Source: Corynebacterium singulare
GTDB lineage: Bacteria; Actinomycetota; Actinomycetes; Mycobacteriales; Mycobacteriaceae
Reading direction: 5' to 3'
Assembly: GCF_000833575.1 (NCBI RefSeq)
Contig: NZ_CP010827.1
Coordinates: 1,537,993-1,601,992, forward strand
DNA length: 64,000 nt
The notes under the pieces are model-generated. The model saw only the letters and a list, made by a program, of their open reading frames with translations, had not been told where the DNA came from and ran no database searches. How positions within the stretch are numbered: the first letter of the stretch is position 1; every line of letters begins with the position of its first letter. Below, one piece after another: positions 1 through 14,110 of the stretch. The translations under genes were made by a program, and so were the position numbers.

Positions 1-1015
1 ATTGATGGCATTCGGAGTTTGGCTGACATTGCTAAGATTGTAGTCCCGCTCAACCAACCAGTAGCTCTACCTCCACCAAGCTAATGCGACGCTGCACCTA
101 AATGCATTTCGGGGAGAACCAGCTATCACGGAGTTTGATTGGCCTTTCACCCCTACCCACAGCTCATCCCCGCAGTTTTCAACCTACGTGGGTTCGCGCC
201 TCCACAGCATCTTACTGCTGCTTCACACTGGCCATGGGTAGATCACCCCGCTTCGGGTCCAGGACATGCCACTAAAACACCCCATTAGGATTCGGTTTCC
301 CTACGGCTACCCCACACGGGTTAACCTCGCGACATGCCGCTGACTCGCAGGCTCATTCTTCAAAAGGCACGCCATCACACACAAAAAAAGGTGCTCTGAC
401 GGATTGTAAGCACATGGTTTCAGGAACTATTTCACTCCCCTCCCGGGGTACTTTTCACCATTCCCTCACGGTACTCATACACTATCGGTCACACTAAGTA
501 TTTAGGCTTACCGGGTGGTCCCGGCAGATTCACAGCAGATTCCACGAGCCCGCTGCTACTCGGGCACCCAACCACACAGATGCTGAAGTCTTCAACTACG
601 GGACTATCACCCTCTTTGGCAGGTGTTTCCACACCACTTCGCCTAACAACAACACCCACGCAAACCAGTGGTAGCTAGCTTAAAATCGGGCCCCACAACA
701 CCGCACACACAACCCCTACCAAGTATCACATGCATACGGTTTAGCCTCATCCACGTTCGTTCGCCACTACTAGCAGAATCATAATATTATTTTCTCCTCC
801 TACGGGTACTGAGATGTTTCACTTCCCCGCGTAAACCCCCACAACAGCTATGAATTCACTGAAGGGTAACACCCCATAACAGGTGCCAGGTTTCCCCATT
901 CGGACATCCTCGGATCAACGCTTTATTGACAACTCCCCGAGGCTTAACGCAGCCTTACACGTCCTTCATCGGCTCAGCATGCCAAGGCATCCACCATGCG
1001 CCCTAAATAACGAAC
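1..1015 (-). rRNA. 23S ribosomal RNA, 5' part (cut by window edge)
   Basis: The reverse complement carries the conserved 5' domain of bacterial 23S rRNA. It includes the GCGCATGGTGGATGCCTTGG segment just inside the 5' end (around 981-1003) and the highly conserved stretches of domains I and II. About one third of the gene is present and the rest lies to the left of position 1. The exact 5' end is uncertain by about 10 nt. It is downstream of the 16S gene in the same transcript. Confidence 0.96.
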
Positions 1016-1484
1016 ACACAACCAACCACACACAACAACAATGCCAAAAGCACCATCACCACGTATGCGGCCGGCGTGAACTACACAAAACACAAAAGAA
1101 CAGAAATCACACAAACCACACACCCACCACCACACGGTGACAAGCATGCGATTTAATGCTCGCGTCCACTATACAGTTCTCACACAACACCCCACACCAC
1201 AACCACCACCAAGCAACAAGGCTTCGACAGTGTGTTACCAGCATGGGTTACAACCAGGGGATAATGCCCCAGACACCCAACAATGCACCAACATACAAAA
1301 GAAAAAAGTAACTTGCGTCGATTAGATAAATTAAGACTCTGGTTAAGGTGTATCTCCACCCGATTAAAAAAAGGTGGCAGCAGAACACGCGTCTACATCA
1401 ACCACCACAACCACCACACACCCACAAAAAGAAAGGGGGTCTGGATGGTTAAACACCAACTGGTGTTAAAAAATAATGCTCCTT
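1016..1484 (-). other. 16S-23S internal transcribed spacer without tRNA genes
   Basis: This is about 470 nt between the two rRNA genes. I find no tRNA cloverleaf in it, which fits corynebacterial rrn operons. The sequence is biased, with long C/A-rich runs on the plus strand, so the transcript is G/U-rich. Short open frames on the plus strand here are products of that composition. The only clear element is the boxA-like motif at 1158-1186. Confidence 0.85.
1158..1186 (-). promoter_or_regulatory. boxA-like antitermination/processing element in the rRNA spacer
   Basis: On the transcribed strand this reads TGTGAGAACTGTATAG followed by TGGACGCGAGCA. It resembles the GAGAACT-type boxA conserved in actinobacterial rRNA leaders and spacers, where NusB/NusE bind. 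A related copy precedes the 16S gene (3297-3320). The role is inferred from motif and location. Confidence 0.7.
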
Positions 1485-3007
<1,523 letters not shown>

Positions 3008-3296
3008 AGGCCGTGAAAAGCCCAAACCTAGACAAAAAAGACAAACCAAACCGTGCACAGCACGGACTGGCATATCCAAAAATTACATAAAGAAAAAATC
3101 AACAACCAACCCCCAACCCGACGGGGATACAGGAGGCTGGCCACGTTAGAAGATTTAAATCAATACGCCCAAACAACTTACTGTTATTTACAATGACGCC
3201 GCTTGAAAAAGCGCCATCCGGCATACACCAACCATGCCGCACACACAGCACAACACAGCCAGAACAATAAAAACCAACCAACACAAAAAAGTACAT

Positions 3297-3320
3297 TGGC
3301 ACACTATTGAGTTCTCACAC
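3297..3320 (-). promoter_or_regulatory. rrn leader boxA antitermination element
   Basis: The transcribed strand reads TGTGTGAGAACTCAATAG then TGTGCC. This is the form of boxA found about 300 nt before the 16S gene in actinobacterial rrn leaders. Recognition by NusB/S10 is family knowledge. Its place between promoter and 16S gene supports the call. Confidence 0.75.
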
Positions 3321-3383
3321 ATCATCCGCACGTTCTTCGCAGCTAACATCTGATGGTTGCTGCTCTGAGCGGCTGGAGTTCAT

Positions 3384-3413
3384 ACTCTAGCTAACAAGTT
3401 TAATCTTTGTCAA
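3384..3413 (-). promoter_or_regulatory. rrn proximal promoter (TTGACA-N18-TAGAGT)
   Basis: On the minus strand a perfect -35 TTGACA (3408-3413) is followed after 18 nt by the -10 TAGAGT (3384-3389). The predicted start is near 3377, giving a leader of about 370 nt with boxA before the 16S gene. I see no other gene between here and the 16S gene. Confidence 0.7.
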
Positions 3414-3460
3414 CTAGGAGTTAATCTCCGTGTCATCCGCTTGTCGCGGCGACCTCGATA

Positions 3461-3489
3461 AATATACGCACGGCCCCATATTTCGACAA
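3461..3489 (-). promoter_or_regulatory. rrn distal promoter candidate (TTGTCG-N17-TATATT)
   Basis: About 76 nt upstream of the proximal promoter the minus strand has TTGTCG (3484-3489), 17 nt, then TATATT (3461-3466). The optimal spacing and the location suggest tandem rrn promoters, as in other bacteria. Activity is inferred. Confidence 0.5.
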
Positions 3490-3558
3490 ATCGGCAGGTC
3501 ATGCCCGCTTTTTACTATTCGAAAAGTTCTAAGCTTCGCAAACGGTCTAAAACGACCA

Positions 3559-3585
3559 ATGCCCGTCGAGAATTTCGACGGGCAT
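3559..3585 (-). terminator. Terminator after tyrS
   Basis: This is an 11-bp perfect stem (ATGCCCGTCGA / TCGACGGGCAT) with a 5-nt loop, 33 nt past the tyrS stop. On the minus strand a T-rich stretch with TTTT follows a few bases after the stem. It separates tyrS from the rrn promoters. Confidence 0.8.
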
Positions 3586-3617
3586 GATGGCGGTTACCTT
3601 AGCAGCAGATGGTTCGG

Positions 3618-4877
3618 CTAGCTCAGCTTCGCACCGGCAAAGTTCTTCTTGCCGCGACGCAGCACGAGCCACACACCGTGAAGAAGATCCTCTTCCGCCG
3701 GCTCCCAATCATCAGACTCGATGCGCTGGTTATTGACGTACGCGCCGCCCTCCTTAACGGTACGACGCGCAGCACCCTTAGAGTCCGCAAGGCCGGAGGC
3801 CACTAAAAGATCGATAATGGTGCGCGGCTCGTCGGCTGCGATCTCCGCTACCTCAGTTTCAGAAAGCGCTCCTGCCAGAGTGCCTTCATCCAAATCTGCA
3901 AGCTCTGCCTTTCCGAACAGAGCTTGGGCGGCAAGCTCTACAGACTTCGTGGCCTTCTCGCCGTGGACCAGTGTGGTCATTTCCTGAGCCAGGCGTCGCT
4001 GTGCCTCGCGACGGAAAGGCTCGTCAGCCACCTTCTGCTCGTAATCAGCGATTTCTTCCTGAGTCAGGAAGGTAAACCAACGAAGGTAGTCAATAACGAC
4101 GGAGTCCCCGGCATTCAGGAAGTACTGGTACCAGGCGTAAGGAGACGTCTTCTCCGGATCCAGCCACAGCTTGCCGCCACCGGTGGACTTACCAAACTTT
4201 TGCCCCTGCGCATCCGTGACGAGCGGAACAGTCAGGCCATGGACTTTAGCCCCATTGACGCGGCGGTTGAGGTCTACACCGGAAACGATGTTGCCCCACT
4301 GATCGCCACCGCCGATTTGGAGTACGCAATCATGCTCATTGTGAAGGTGTACATAGTCATTGGCCTGAAGAAGCATGTAGGAAAACTCGGTGTAGGAAAT
4401 GCCATCCGATTCCAAGCGGCGCTTCACGGTATCGCGATCCAGCATGGTGTTAAGGGAAAAGTTCTTGCCTACATCACGCAGGAAATCGATGACAGACATC
4501 TGAGAAATCCAGTCAGCATTGTTCACCATGGTGGCAGCATTGTCGCCGTCAAAGTTAATGAACTGACGCAACTGCTTCTTGATCGCCACCAAGTTGTCAT
4601 TGATGGTCTCCTGGGAGAGCATGGAACGCTCCCCCACATCGCGCGGATCACCAATCTGGCCAGTGGCGCCACCGGCCAAGGCAATTGGGTGGTGTCCTGC
4701 TTCCTGGAAACGACGAAGCATAATCATCGGAACGAGGTGACCAGCATGGAGAGAATCTCCAGTCGGGTCGAAACCACAGTACAGAGTGATGGGCTCCTCA
4801 CAGGCCTCGCGAAGTGCGTCGAGGTCGGTGGATTGGTTAATGAGACCGCGCCACTGCAGCTCATCAATGATGTTCAT
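3618..4877 (-). CDS. tyrS: Tyrosyl-tRNA synthetase
   Basis: Class I aminoacyl-tRNA synthetase that charges tRNA-Tyr in the cytoplasm. The 419-residue length is typical. The HIGH-type motif is HAGH at residues 44-47. GDQWGN at 191-196 belongs to the tyrosine/tRNA site. The KMSKS-type loop is KFGKS at 227-231. The last 70 or so residues form an S4-type RNA-binding domain. The ATG has an AAGGAG ribosome site at good spacing. It lies 44 nt downstream of the Trm112-like gene on the same strand, so the two are probably co-transcribed. A strong hairpin follows the stop. Confidence 0.97.
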   Translation of the reverse strand: MNIIDELQWRGLINQSTDLDALREACEEPITLYCGFDPTGDSLHAGHLVPMIMLRRFQEAGHHPIALAGGATGQIGDPRDVGERSMLSQETINDNLVAIKKQLRQFINFDGDNAATMVNNADWISQMSVIDFLRDVGKNFSLNTMLDRDTVKRRLESDGISYTEFSYMLLQANDYVHLHNEHDCVLQIGGGDQWGNIVSGVDLNRRVNGAKVHGLTVPLVTDAQGQKFGKSTGGGKLWLDPEKTSPYAWYQYFLNAGDSVVIDYLRWFTFLTQEEIADYEQKVADEPFRREAQRRLAQEMTTLVHGEKATKSVELAAQALFGKAELADLDEGTLAGALSETEVAEIAADEPRTIIDLLVASGLADSKGAARRTVKEGGAYVNNQRIESDDWEPAEEDLLHGVWLVLRRGKKNFAGAKLS

Positions 4878-4921
4878 GAAAGCTCCTTTTTAGATGTCGA
4901 TACCGTGCTGTGCTGTGAGGA

Positions 4922-5101
4922 CTATTTTTCGGGCGGCCACGGGATCGTGTGGTCGACCAACATGACAGGGATGTCGTTCTCAATGGGATAGGCCACGCCT
5001 AGGCGTTCGTTGACCAAGACTTGCTCCTCAGCCAAATATTTCAACGGACCTTTATCCTGCGGACACACCAGGATGTCAAGCAGCTTCGGATCGAGACTCA
5101 T
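4922..5101 (-). CDS. Trm112 family protein (YcaR-like), 59 aa
   Basis: A short gene encoding a 59-residue protein beginning MSLDPKLLDILVCPQDKGPL and ending PWPPEK. The C-P-x-D-K-G-P-L segment and the later YPIENDIPVML segment are the hallmarks of the bacterial Trm112/UPF0434 family. Only one Cys of the usual zinc-ribbon set is present, which is common in bacterial members. Eukaryotic Trm112 activates methyltransferases, but the bacterial role is not settled. A TAGGGT -10 element lies 8 nt before the ATG, suggesting a leaderless transcript that continues into tyrS. An AAGGAGGTG upstream is too far away to be a normal ribosome site. Confidence 0.88.
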   Translation of the reverse strand: MSLDPKLLDILVCPQDKGPLKYLAEEQVLVNERLGVAYPIENDIPVMLVDHTIPWPPEK

Positions 5102-5109
5102 AGTCGCTA

Positions 5110-5115
5110 ACCCTA
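5110..5115 (-). promoter_or_regulatory. -10 element for the Trm112-like gene and tyrS
   Basis: TAGGGT on the minus strand, 8 nt before the ATG at 5101, is placed for transcription to begin at the start codon. Its first three bases are the stop codon of the upstream gene. Confidence 0.45.
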
Positions 5116-5706
5116 CACCTCCTTAGATTCGATAGAGGGAAGGGTCCCGTCGTATTCGAGTTTGAGTGCCATCGAGTGATTACGCAGGTTTCGTACCGAA
5201 TTCTGCGCAATAGCTTCACGGATTTCATCCATCTCACGGCCCAGGATTCCCAGCGACTCGCTCATCTCCTGGACTGCGACGGGATTCTTCAGGTCGGTAA
5301 CCTCAAGGTAAGACTTCACCAGCTCGTCGGAGTGCTCTTGAATCATGTCGCGTACCAAAGCCTGCTGGTGAGGAGCATCATCCAAACGATGCCAGTTGTT
5401 CAGTACCCACAAAGCAGATTCATCAAAGGAATCCCAAGCATGCTGGACGGGACCAGGGACCTTGCGGCGACGCAAGTTATAACGGATTCCCTCCAACGTA
5501 CTGACTAGCTGGCCCGGGCCGGCCTTCGGTGCTTCGAGAACCTTCTCCTGCTTCGGCGGTGTCACCAGTCCCGCTGCCGCACCGGCACACACTGCCACAA
5601 CGGGCCACAAAAAGCCCAGGCCACCGCCGGTGAGCACGTGCAGGATGACAACGAGGGCCGTCACCACACAACCGACGACAACTTTTCGCGAATTCACAGC
5701 GTTCAT
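5113..5706 (-). CDS. Uncharacterised membrane-anchored protein (possibly XpaC-like)
   Basis: 197 residues. Two hydrophobic segments lie near the N-terminus (about residues 8-27 and 30-47), followed by a charged helical region. I cannot name the function. The layout (short membrane hairpin, then a helical bundle ending in an amphipathic helix) recalls XpaC-type proteins found near tellurite-resistance TelA genes, but no TelA gene is in this window and the resemblance is weak. The ATG has an AGGAGG site 8 nt upstream. It is the last gene of a three-gene operon with the vWA lipoprotein and the solute-binding-like protein, with 33 nt to the gene before it. Confidence 0.65.
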   Translation of the reverse strand: MNAVNSRKVVVGCVVTALVVILHVLTGGGLGFLWPVVAVCAGAAAGLVTPPKQEKVLEAPKAGPGQLVSTLEGIRYNLRRRKVPGPVQHAWDSFDESALWVLNNWHRLDDAPHQQALVRDMIQEHSDELVKSYLEVTDLKNPVAVQEMSESLGILGREMDEIREAIAQNSVRNLRNHSMALKLEYDGTLPSIESKEV

Positions 5707-5739
5707 AGGGTTTGCCTCCTAGGAGTAGGCGGAGTTGCT

Positions 5740-7311
5740 TTACTGGTAGGCACGGATTTCTTCGAATGCCGCAGCGAGGTCACCGTTCAGTGCGTCAAAG
5801 GTCTTGCCGCCGGTGAGTGCTGCCAGTTCCTGCATCTCCTGGATGTTGGCTTCACCATACAAGATGACGAAGACGGGAATCTCCTTCTTCTCCGGAGGGA
5901 GCTGCTCATATGCTTCCTTGAACTGCGCGAACGTGCGTCCGCGAGTCACTTCACCATCAGTCATGAGAACCACAGTGCCTATATCTCCGCTGTTGGTGTC
6001 TACCTCGTTAAAGGCGGAGAGGACTGCTTCGAAGGTGGCGGTGTCGCCGTCGGCAACGAGACGCTCCACTCGATCCGCTAGCTCCTTCGTCGTTGCGGGG
6101 TTGTCCTTGTCAACCCGGGCACGGGTTGGCTGTTGGGGCTCGGAGGAGTACGGGATGAGTTTAATTTGCTCGCGGTTACGGAAGGCGACCTGGCCTTCGC
6201 CGTCGGCGGAGCCATCAGCAGTTCCGTCAATCAACGGGAGCAAACTGTTCTTGAGAAGGTCGATGCGCTGCCCTTCCATCGACCCAGAGGTGTCAAGGAC
6301 CAAGGCCGTATTGCCCGGATTACGAAGCTCGTGAGCGAAGGCATCCCCTAGGGCCTCCACCGTCTTTTCATTGGCCGGGTACGGCAGCTCAAAGACAGTG
6401 CCCGGCAAGTCAGTGTCGTCAACTCGCAGGTGGTAGTCCTTAAGTTTCTCTGGGTGCTCACCCAACCATTCAGCTAGAGCCTGAACTTTTCCTTCGGCCT
6501 CCGTGTCTTGCGAGCTAGACAGCGCTGACAGCGGGTAATCCGCAGAAATGACACCATCGGAAGGGATGACAACCTCGAGGTCGGCTCCTTCGTCCTTAAG
6601 TTGGTACAGCACCGACTCATAATTGAAAATCGCATCAGCCTGCTCTGGGTGCTCTCGGAACCGATCTGCCAGCCAGCCCGAGGAACCCGACGTCAAGGTT
6701 TGGTGGGCAAAGAGCTTCTGAACCTTGCCTGTGGCCTGACGGATGTCTGCCTCAGAAAGCGCTCGGCCAGTGTCAGCAAACGCCGTCGTCGCCGCAGACA
6801 GGGCGGAGAAACCCGAATTCGACGTCGTTGGATCAGTCATACCAAACGTAATCCCGGAGTCTGCTATCTCCTGCCACGTCGGCTGCTTCGTGGTCCAGCC
6901 CTTCTCGGTCGCGACGGAGGACTGCACTCCGAGCACCACTGGGGAGCGTGCCACACTATATTCTTTGCCCAGCTTTCCGTCGGCACCAATAATGCGTGCA
7001 AAGCGGTTGGTAGCAAACCACGTGGCATCGTAGGTGCCGTCGAATCCGCCCTGCTTGAGGGTATGAGAATTCGCTAGGGTGCCGTCCTCGGTAGTCATCG
7101 TGATATCAAAGCCGAGGGCCCGGGAGGCGTCATCAAGCACCGGCGCCAAAGGCTTCAGCTCCGTTGCTGCCACGATGTTGAGGCCGCCACTGAAGGACGT
7201 ACCGGAGTCAGGAGTATCCGTGTCATCCAGCAGACCCTCCAAGGAGCATGCTGACAACACCATGGCGCTCATCATGGCAAGCAGCACTTTCACAGAGCGA
7301 AACATTCTCAT
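5740..7311 (-). CDS. Lipoprotein with solute-binding-like and C-terminal vWA domains
   Basis: About 523 residues from the preferred ATG (7311; alternatives are ATG 7305 and GTG 7332). A signal peptide ends in the lipobox LSAC, so the protein should be lipid-anchored on the outer face of the membrane. The first 300 or so residues look like a type II periplasmic-binding fold, including the segment GMTDPTTSNSGFSAL. The C-terminal 200 residues are a von Willebrand factor A domain with the metal site DTSGS in ALVLDTSGSMEGQR and a later TDGEVT. Such domains bind protein or metal ligands. It lies 30 nt downstream of the solute-binding-like gene. Substrate and role are unknown. Confidence 0.85.
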   Translation of the reverse strand: MRMFRSVKVLLAMMSAMVLSACSLEGLLDDTDTPDSGTSFSGGLNIVAATELKPLAPVLDDASRALGFDITMTTEDGTLANSHTLKQGGFDGTYDATWFATNRFARIIGADGKLGKEYSVARSPVVLGVQSSVATEKGWTTKQPTWQEIADSGITFGMTDPTTSNSGFSALSAATTAFADTGRALSEADIRQATGKVQKLFAHQTLTSGSSGWLADRFREHPEQADAIFNYESVLYQLKDEGADLEVVIPSDGVISADYPLSALSSSQDTEAEGKVQALAEWLGEHPEKLKDYHLRVDDTDLPGTVFELPYPANEKTVEALGDAFAHELRNPGNTALVLDTSGSMEGQRIDLLKNSLLPLIDGTADGSADGEGQVAFRNREQIKLIPYSSEPQQPTRARVDKDNPATTKELADRVERLVADGDTATFEAVLSAFNEVDTNSGDIGTVVLMTDGEVTRGRTFAQFKEAYEQLPPEKKEIPVFVILYGEANIQEMQELAALTGGKTFDALNGDLAAAFEEIRAYQ

Positions 7312-7341
7312 TTTCCTTCCTGATGTTCTCACTGGCCGGTC

Positions 7342-8469
7342 CTAGCTCAGTTCCTTCAACAGCATGTCGTATTGATCCCACATGGGCGGATTTACCTCGT
7401 CATCATGCTTGAGGATGTCGTAGTCGTGTTGCCACGCAAAGTTTGCGAAATACTCGGGCTTCACAGTCCGGAGGCCACGTTTCGCCGCCGCTTCTTGGAA
7501 GGGCTCCTGACCCAATGCCGTAGCCATCATGTCTCCTTCCTCTGTGCTGGGGACCACTGTGCTGTTGAGTGATGCCGATGGACTCAAGAGCAACGAGGTG
7601 TAGGCCGACATATCCTTACCGTCACTGACAAGACGGAGGTACTGCGCCTCAGTCGTCAGCACCATGGGCATTTCCCCCTTGCCCATCCGTAAAAAGGCAT
7701 CAAGCATTCCCTGTGATGTGGTCTCACCGTAACCTTGGTCCGCTACGAGAAGGCGAGTGATCTCACCTGCGCGTTCGCGTACTCTCGCCATGTCATCGCG
7801 GCCAACTTCTTCGGCGGCAGGCCCCATGGCTACGGAATTAATCTCAGCGGCGTATCGCAGGGCGGCATTTGACTCCGTCACCCGTGGTACCGCCACATCT
7901 ACAGCACGAGGGGAACCAAAGGCCGGACTAATGTCCCGCCAACGTTTATCCTCTAGCGAAAGATCGACCAACGTGTGAAGGTTGAGCGTTTCGTAGCCAT
8001 TTTCCTCAGTCACCACGTTATGGGACTTCATGTCTTCGACTAGGTCGCTGTGCACGAGCGCAATAAGTGGTGTGGAAAAGACACGCTTGGAGCTGCCGTC
8101 CGACTGCGTACGAACAGTGTTAGCGTCCCATGTCTCAAGAGTGTGCGCGGCACCGTCCAGCTCGGCCATAAAAAAGTCATACTTTTTGGGGGAGTTCTCG
8201 ATGAGCCCAATCATGTCTGGTGCTGAAAACACATCGACCTCAAGCTCAATGTGTCGTTCTTTCAAGGCTTTTATCGTTGCGGGATCCTTGAAGTACTCTT
8301 CGTGCTCAGGGCTAATGGCACCTGTGATGTGGTGGACATCCTCAGAGGAATCAAAGTCTGGCATGGAAATTCCCCCACGCCCGATGACGATTGACACCAC
8401 CGCAATCACAAGAAAAACCAAGGCGGCCACGAAAGACTTGCTGCGTCCTTTCGACGATGGGCTGCTCAT
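7342..8469 (-). CDS. Membrane-anchored extracellular solute-binding-like protein
   Basis: 375 residues. One N-terminal transmembrane segment (about residues 12-30) without a lipobox is followed by a large extracytoplasmic domain of type II solute-binding character. No permease or ATPase gene accompanies it, so it is unlikely to serve a standard ABC importer. It may instead sense or present a ligand to the vWA lipoprotein encoded next (inference). A TATGAT -10 element lies exactly 7 nt before the ATG, so the mRNA is probably leaderless and this is the first gene of the operon running to 5113. Confidence 0.75.
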   Translation of the reverse strand: MSSPSSKGRSKSFVAALVFLVIAVVSIVIGRGGISMPDFDSSEDVHHITGAISPEHEEYFKDPATIKALKERHIELEVDVFSAPDMIGLIENSPKKYDFFMAELDGAAHTLETWDANTVRTQSDGSSKRVFSTPLIALVHSDLVEDMKSHNVVTEENGYETLNLHTLVDLSLEDKRWRDISPAFGSPRAVDVAVPRVTESNAALRYAAEINSVAMGPAAEEVGRDDMARVRERAGEITRLLVADQGYGETTSQGMLDAFLRMGKGEMPMVLTTEAQYLRLVSDGKDMSAYTSLLLSPSASLNSTVVPSTEEGDMMATALGQEPFQEAAAKRGLRTVKPEYFANFAWQHDYDILKHDDEVNPPMWDQYDMLLKELS

Positions 8470-8476
8470 GACCTAA

Positions 8477-8482
8477 ATCATA
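8477..8482 (-). promoter_or_regulatory. -10 element of the vWA operon
   Basis: TATGAT on the minus strand with 7 nt to the ATG at 8469. No ribosome-binding site is present, which fits a leaderless transcript. Confidence 0.6.
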
Positions 8483-8790
8483 AAGAGTGCTTGCCCACAT
8501 CGCTGAACTTCACACGCACTCACCCCCACAAAAGTCCCCCAAATTGTCAGGAGCTCAAGCATTCGGAGAATCTCCTGCGGTGAGAAATCACTGAGATGGA
8601 GCGCGAGCTCACTGCTCGTCTTTCCTAGCTTGCCTTCGCCGTCAACCATTCTCCTGGTTGCGGCTGCACCTTTCTCACAGTGGACAGCGACTGGCCACCT
8701 TCATAGTTCACGGCCGATGCAACCCCTTGTGCCACCACCGAGGTGGCAATACAGGGGCCACAGCATGCTGCCGTGGGAGCTCTCTATGAG
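8483..8790 (-). other. Intergenic stretch between argH and the vWA operon
   Basis: About 308 nt with no gene I can support. It contains a 7-bp hairpin (TGCCACC / GGTGGCA, 8730-8748), a palindrome near 8760-8771, and a minus-strand frame of 37 codons from a GTG (8625-8738) without a good ribosome site. The hairpin lacks a T-run. The frame may be a remnant or chance. Confidence 0.5.
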
Positions 8791-10236
<1,446 letters not shown>

Positions 10237-11451
10237 TTACTTACCGGTGGGGAAACCGCCGTCGCGGTCACGCTGGTTGGAGATCTGGGTGGACAGGCCG
10301 TGCAGCTGGACAAAGCCCTTGGCAGCGGTCTGGTCGAAGGTATCGCCGGTGTCGTAGGTAGCCAGGTCGAAGGAGTACAGAGACTGGCCGGAACGGCGGC
10401 CATTAACAGTCGCGGTGCCAGCGTGGAGGACCATGCGGATATCGCCCGTGACGTTCTCCTGGGTGGACTCGGTAAAGGCATCGAGAGAGCGCTTCAGCGG
10501 GGAGAACCAGAGGCCGTCGTAGACCTCCTCGGACCAGCGAGCATCGGTCAGGCGCTTGTAGCGGGCCAGCTCGCGTTCGACGGTGACATCCTCAAGCGCC
10601 TCATGCGCCTTGATGAGGAGCATGGCACCTGGCGCCTCGTAGACCTCACGAGACTTAATGCCAACGAGGCGGTCCTCCACCATGTCAAGGCGGCCAATGC
10701 CCTGAGCGCCAGCGCGGCGGTTGAGCTCCTCAATGGCCTGGAGCACCGTCACCGGCTTGCCATCGATGGCGGTCGGCACACCTTTATCGAAGGTGATGGT
10801 GACCTCATCCGGGGCATTGCCCAGGTCCGGCTGCTCGGTGTAGGCGTAGAGATCCTTTGTCGGCGGGTTCCACAGATCCTCGAGGAAGCCAGTCTCAACG
10901 GCGCGGCCCCACACGTTCTGGTCGATGGAGAACGGCGATGCTGCGGACTGCTCAATCGGTAGGTTAATTTCCTCGGCGAAGGCGATGGCCTTGTCACGAG
11001 TCCACGCGTAGTCACGTGCCGGTGCGATGATCTCAAGGGCTGGGTCGAGGGCGCGGAAGGATACCTCGAAGCGAACCTGGTCATTACCCTTGCCGGTGCA
11101 ACCGTGGGACACGTGGGTACCGCCGTGCTCTTGGGCAGCCTCAACGAGGTGCTTGACAATGAGCGGGCGGGAAATGGCAGAAACCAGGGGGTACTGCTTC
11201 ATGTACATGCCGTTAGCCTTGATGGTGGGCAGGCAGTACTCGTCAGCGAACTCGTCCTTGGCGTCCACTACGATGGACTCGACGGCACCGCAGTCCAAAG
11301 CGCGCTGACGCACAGACTCCATGTCCTCGCCGCCCTGACCCAAGTCGAGGGACACGGCAATAACTTCACCGCCGGTCATCTTGGCCAGGTAAGGAATGGC
11401 GACGGACGTGTCCAGTCCGCCGGAGTATGCAAGCACAACACGTGCAGTCAT
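10237..11451 (-). CDS. argG: Argininosuccinate synthase
   Basis: Joins citrulline and aspartate with ATP to form argininosuccinate. 404 residues. The N-terminal PP-loop is AYSGGLDTS at residues 8-16, and [15 protein letters not shown] lies further in, both diagnostic. The ATG has an AAGGAG site. It forms an argGH unit with its own promoter candidate in the 76 nt after argR. In C. glutamicum argGH is likewise described as a separate unit from argCJBDFR. Confidence 0.97.
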   Translation of the reverse strand: MTARVVLAYSGGLDTSVAIPYLAKMTGGEVIAVSLDLGQGGEDMESVRQRALDCGAVESIVVDAKDEFADEYCLPTIKANGMYMKQYPLVSAISRPLIVKHLVEAAQEHGGTHVSHGCTGKGNDQVRFEVSFRALDPALEIIAPARDYAWTRDKAIAFAEEINLPIEQSAASPFSIDQNVWGRAVETGFLEDLWNPPTKDLYAYTEQPDLGNAPDEVTITFDKGVPTAIDGKPVTVLQAIEELNRRAGAQGIGRLDMVEDRLVGIKSREVYEAPGAMLLIKAHEALEDVTVERELARYKRLTDARWSEEVYDGLWFSPLKRSLDAFTESTQENVTGDIRMVLHAGTATVNGRRSGQSLYSFDLATYDTGDTFDQTAAKGFVQLHGLSTQISNQRDRDGGFPTGK

Positions 11452-11503
11452 AGTGAGTTGCTCCTTAGAGTCATACAGATGCTATAAAGCTGATCAGATT
11501 TAT

Positions 11504-11532
11504 ATTATACAGACTTGCGTATAAATGTTAAA
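11504..11532 (-). promoter_or_regulatory. argGH promoter with inverted-repeat operator candidate
   Basis: The minus strand has a consensus -10 TATAAT (11504-11509), a 17-nt spacer, and a -35-like TTTAAC (11527-11532) overlapping the argR stop codon. A perfect repeat TTATAC-N8-GTATAA (11505-11524) covers most of the -10 and the spacer. ArgR is the likely binder given the location and AT-rich symmetry, but binding is inferred. Confidence 0.55.
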
Positions 11533-12013
11533 TGCTGCGGTTGGTGAGTTTCTCCGCCAGCTCGCGGCCACCAATGTCCTCGCGCGCCAGAATGAAGATA
11601 GTGTCGTCACCGGCGATACAGCCCACCACATCAGGCAGTCCAACGCGATCGATGAAGGACGCAAGATACTGCGCGGCACCCGCCGGAGTACGGAGCATAG
11701 CGATATTTCCCGAGTAATCATGGGATACCACGAGCTCGTCCAGCATGCGGCGCAGCTTTTCACGAGGTCCATTGAGCTGGTCCTCGAACTGCTCCAGTTC
11801 ACCTCCCACGACATAAAAGGACCGGCCTCCATCACGCTTAACCTTCTTGGCACCAAGTTCATCGAGGTCGCGCGAGAGGGTGGCCTGGGTGATGTCGATT
11901 CCTTCGTCGAGAAGCAGCTCTGAGAGCTGCACCTGACTGGTCACTCGGGTTCGATCAAGAATCTCCAGGATCTTGGCCTGGCGCGCGTTGCGAGTTGTAG
12001 GAGTCGTCGTCAT
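11528..12013 (-). CDS. argR: Arginine repressor
   Basis: Hexameric arginine-responsive DNA-binding regulator of the arg genes. 161 residues from the ATG at 12013. The N-terminal winged helix is visible ([20 protein letters not shown] around residues 25-50). The C-terminal arginine-binding/oligomerisation domain includes [14 protein letters not shown] longer upstream frame exists, but its extra 35 residues overlap argF and do not fit the family. The start lies 4 nt after the argF stop, so translation is probably coupled. Confidence 0.95.
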   Translation of the reverse strand: MTTTPTTRNARQAKILEILDRTRVTSQVQLSELLLDEGIDITQATLSRDLDELGAKKVKRDGGRSFYVVGGELEQFEDQLNGPREKLRRMLDELVVSHDYSGNIAMLRTPAGAAQYLASFIDRVGLPDVVGCIAGDDTIFILAREDIGGRELAEKLTNRSI

Positions 12014-12017
12014 ATTT

Positions 12018-14106
<2,089 letters not shown>

Positions 14107-14110
<4 letters not shown>

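Noticed and set aside
1016..1484. CACCACCA-like C/A-rich runs in the rRNA spacer as a repeat array
   Set aside because: Irregular low-complexity sequence without fixed unit length or spacers. Not CRISPR or tandem repeats.
3924..4991. 355-codon plus-strand frame opposite tyrS
   Set aside because: Antisense shadow of a GC-rich gene. The tyrS frame has all family motifs and a ribosome site.
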